This document shows, piece after piece, positions 11,122 through 13,439 of a DNA stretch of 13,439 nt; position 1 is the first letter of the stretch, and each line of letters starts with the position of its first letter. Source of the stretch: Candidatus Daviesbacteria bacterium (GTDB lineage: Bacteria; Patescibacteria; Microgenomatia; Daviesbacterales; UBA10151); the NCBI GenBank assembly GCA_030648435.1, contig JAUSHE010000022.1, forward strand, positions 1-13,439, in the 5' to 3' direction. The translations under genes were made by a program, and so were the position numbers. The notes beneath the pieces were generated by a model. The model did no database searches and had not been told where the DNA came from. It saw only the letters and a list, made by a program, of their open reading frames with translations.

Positions 11122-13410
11122 CTAAAGCTTTGCCCGCGATGCTACCTCACCTTCCACCTGGACTACATCACGGCCATATTTCAAACGAGACAACTCCCTG
11201 ATGGCAGTACCTATTTGCGGATTTAACATGGCCTTCCACTTTTTCATATCTTTAGTGGTATCCAAAGAAAATGGCACCACCGGCTCACCATTAACAATAG
11301 TCTTAATATAAACATGTGGAGATTCAATGTTGACCAAATCTGCCTCTGAAAAAGTTGGAGAAAATTCATGCTGGAGGTAATTGGCATCCGTCACACCAAC
11401 TCTAAAGGCAATCACAGTACCGACATTTCCAAACACGGCATTTTTCAAGTCCTCTCCGATCTGGCCAATAAACTGGTTAGCCACAATCAAATTAAGCCGG
11501 TATTTTCTGGCCTCAGACAAAATATCTGCAAAGGTATCCGTGGCAAAATTTTGAAACTCATCAACATACAGGTAAAAATCGCGCCTTTGCTCCATTGCTA
11601 TATCGGAACGGGACATGGCTGCCTGCAAAATCTTGGGGACCAGGATAAGCCCCAGGAAGTTTGAGTTTTCCTCCCCTATCCGCCCTTTTGAGAGGTTCAT
11701 AATTAAGATCTTCCGCTCATCCATGACTTTCCGAAGGTCAAATGATGATTTTGATTGGCCGATAATATTTCTCATCATTTTATTGGTGACAAAACGGCCG
11801 AATTTAGAAACCGTATAATCCAAAACTTCCGATTTATGGAAATCCGTGGTTTGGGCAATCTGGTCTGTCCAATAACGCCTGACCACCGGATCAGTCACTT
11901 TTGGCAAAAGCTCCCTGACAAAATCCGCATCAGTCATAATCCTCATTACTTCTACAAAAGTAGCACCAGGGGAGCTCATAGCAGTTAACATGGCGTTTCT
12001 GACACCATGTTCAAAACGGGGCCCGATGATACCTGTTTTATTGGGATCAAACAGTTTATACATCAAGCCAATAATTGATGCCACTACAAAATGTTTTTGT
12101 TGTTCATTGTATGCTTCAAGCATATTGATCCCGAATGGCCGATCCATATCCGAGGGATCAAAATAGATGACATCCTCTGCCCGTTGAGGCGGAATCAGAG
12201 ACAACAGTTCCTCAGCAGCATCTCCGTGCGGGTCAATAAAACACAGTCCCTTGCCGGCTAAAATATCCTGCAGCATTAAAGTTTTCAGCAGCTCTGATTT
12301 ACCTGTACCGGTCCGACCAATGATGTACATGTGTTTTCTCCTGTCATCCTCGGAAAGATAAACCGGTCTGTCCACACCACGGAACAAAGATCTGCCTAAA
12401 TATAAACCAGAGGTGGGGATCTTTTCCGGAGCCGGAGCCCGCTTGGATGAGAGCCAACTGATATAGGGTGTTTCTATTGATTTATTAGGAAAATGAAAAA
12501 CAGATGCCAGCTCATCCGCACTCAAAACAGAGCCTTTTGAATACCGCGGCATGTAGCGGTAGATAAAATCCGTTAAAAATCCTTTTTCCGAATAAACCTT
12601 TGCTCCTGAGAAGGAATTATAAGGACCGGAGAATTGCTCAAAAGCAGTCTTGATATTAGTTAAATGGGCTTTGGCTAACTCTTTTGAACTGCTTGATGTA
12701 GCGATCCTGATCACTGTTTCAAAACCGGATTTCACTACTTTACCTTCAACAGCTTCCAATTCTTTTGCATCAGGTGGAGCTTTGGGATTTTTTTCATCAC
12801 CCGGGTCTTTTTGCTTTTTAATCCATTTCTTGCCGGTGTCTTTCCATTTACTGTCTGCCGGCGCAATTATCATTTGTATAGCTGCTCCCTCACCTGATTG
12901 CATTTTGGCAAAGGCCGAAGTTAGCGCTGACAGCGGATCCGTCGGCAAATCGCGGAAAGTTTTGATGGGAAAATAATCTGAGGATTTAAGTTTTAATTGA
13001 GCGTAAGCTGTTTCGCCAGTTTCCGAGAAAATATTGTATTCCGGCGTTTCCTTTATTTCCGCATCCGGATAAGCGCCGTGAATCTGTTTTTCAATCAAAT
13101 CCCGGTGTGATTTGTGACAGGCAATAAAAAACCTGATACTTTCATGTAAGGCTACAATCTCAAAAGACAGGTGCGGCTGGGGCGTAAAAGCAGACAGCAT
13201 GCCCCCAGATTTACGAAGCGATGCTAGTGTTGCAAACAGTTGTTCAGCAGCATCAATTTTGATCTCATTGGCCCGAGGCACTTTCACTTGCAACAGTACA
13301 AACTGTAAGGAATTTTTTTCCCTATTCCGATATTTAACCCAACCCACAAAGTATTTTCTAAAAAATAACACAATACCAATAATCAAAAAAATCAAGCCAA
13401 AAATAGCCAC
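11122..13410 (-). CDS. Membrane-anchored HerA/TraG-like ATPase (type IV secretion or conjugation coupling type), possibly 5'-incomplete
   Basis: The protein has at least 762 aa. It starts with one membrane helix (about 3-17) and a basic stretch. A middle region of about 300 residues with no clear motif includes a Lys/Pro-rich, probably disordered insert (about 185-222). The ATPase domain follows: Walker A GRTGTGKS (365-372), FIDPHGD (391-397), Walker B YLYVDEFQ (613-620), and LIVANQF with a glutamine sensor. This pattern fits HerA/VirD4/TraG-type hexameric DNA or protein pumps. In CPR genomes such genes often lie near type IV pilus or secretion genes, but no partner is in view. The GTG at 13410 has AGGAG 8 nt upstream (complement of 13419-13423), yet the frame stays open to the window edge, so a start further upstream is possible. 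Confidence 0.75.
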   Translation of the reverse strand: MAIFGLIFLIIGIVLFFRKYFVGWVKYRNREKNSLQFVLLQVKVPRANEIKIDAAEQLFATLASLRKSGGMLSAFTPQPHLSFEIVALHESIRFFIACHKSHRDLIEKQIHGAYPDAEIKETPEYNIFSETGETAYAQLKLKSSDYFPIKTFRDLPTDPLSALTSAFAKMQSGEGAAIQMIIAPADSKWKDTGKKWIKKQKDPGDEKNPKAPPDAKELEAVEGKVVKSGFETVIRIATSSSSKELAKAHLTNIKTAFEQFSGPYNSFSGAKVYSEKGFLTDFIYRYMPRYSKGSVLSADELASVFHFPNKSIETPYISWLSSKRAPAPEKIPTSGLYLGRSLFRGVDRPVYLSEDDRRKHMYIIGRTGTGKSELLKTLMLQDILAGKGLCFIDPHGDAAEELLSLIPPQRAEDVIYFDPSDMDRPFGINMLEAYNEQQKHFVVASIIGLMYKLFDPNKTGIIGPRFEHGVRNAMLTAMSSPGATFVEVMRIMTDADFVRELLPKVTDPVVRRYWTDQIAQTTDFHKSEVLDYTVSKFGRFVTNKMMRNIIGQSKSSFDLRKVMDERKILIMNLSKGRIGEENSNFLGLILVPKILQAAMSRSDIAMEQRRDFYLYVDEFQNFATDTFADILSEARKYRLNLIVANQFIGQIGEDLKNAVFGNVGTVIAFRVGVTDANYLQHEFSPTFSEADLVNIESPHVYIKTIVNGEPVVPFSLDTTKDMKKWKAMLNPQIGTAIRELSRLKYGRDVVQVEGEVASRAKL

Positions 13411-13439
13411 ACCAACTACTCCTATACTGGCAAAATCTA

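Noticed and set aside
1..13439. CRISPR array or recoded genetic code
   Set aside because: No regularly spaced repeats were seen, and TGA serves as a normal stop in several genes.

Overview
The window looks like a chromosomal piece of a small-genome bacterium of the Candidate Phyla Radiation (Patescibacteria), perhaps Microgenomates-like. This is inferred from gene style and not proven by a marker gene. The supporting signs are tightly packed or overlapping genes, three tRNA genes without encoded CCA, a group I intron, a single Xer-type recombinase, a membrane-anchored HerA/TraG-like ATPase, and toxin-antitoxin fragments. TGA is used as a normal stop in several genes, so the UGA-recoded CPR lineages are unlikely.

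Layout. Positions 4-791 (minus) hold a Phd/YefM-type antitoxin and an unrecognised 151-aa gene. Positions 903-3676 (minus) hold three genes that together look like a split ATP-citrate lyase: a citryl-CoA-synthetase-type ATP-grasp subunit, its CoA-binding subunit, and a stand-alone citryl-CoA lyase. Upstream of them is a scarred 462-bp segment (3639-4126). It carries a RelB/DinJ-like antitoxin and a truncated toxin start, and is bounded by a 26-bp direct repeat that duplicates the beginning of the ATP-grasp gene. Then come a GlmU-like sugar-nucleotidyltransferase (4143-5408) and a tRNA with anticodon CAT (5438-5509), both minus. On the plus strand lies an NRAMP-family transporter (5566-6942), facing a minus-strand tRNA(CAT) whose anticodon loop is split by a 188-nt group I intron (6948-7207).

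The right half holds an HTH protein with a C-terminal YWxEGxK/SDPR domain (7312-7992), a GIY-YIG protein, an FtsB/DivIC-like protein (minus), a tyrosine recombinase plus a stand-alone receiver domain (8661-9882), an orphan ParD/CopG-like antitoxin (9879-10202, minus), tRNA-Ile(TAT) (10286-10358, minus), a paralogue of the HTH protein directly upstream of that tRNA (10369-11064, minus), and the HerA/TraG-like ATPase running to the window edge.

Three themes stand out. (1) A 34-bp palindrome occurs in frame inside two unrelated genes, and its two copies differ only by a compensatory base pair. A different palindrome lies in frame in one of the same genes. (2) A minimal ORF-less group I intron sits next to a free-standing HTH-domain protein, and that protein's only paralogue in the window also abuts a tRNA gene. 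(3) Many genes have a -10 box exactly 6 nt before the start codon and no ribosome binding site, which points to leaderless mRNAs as a common mode here.
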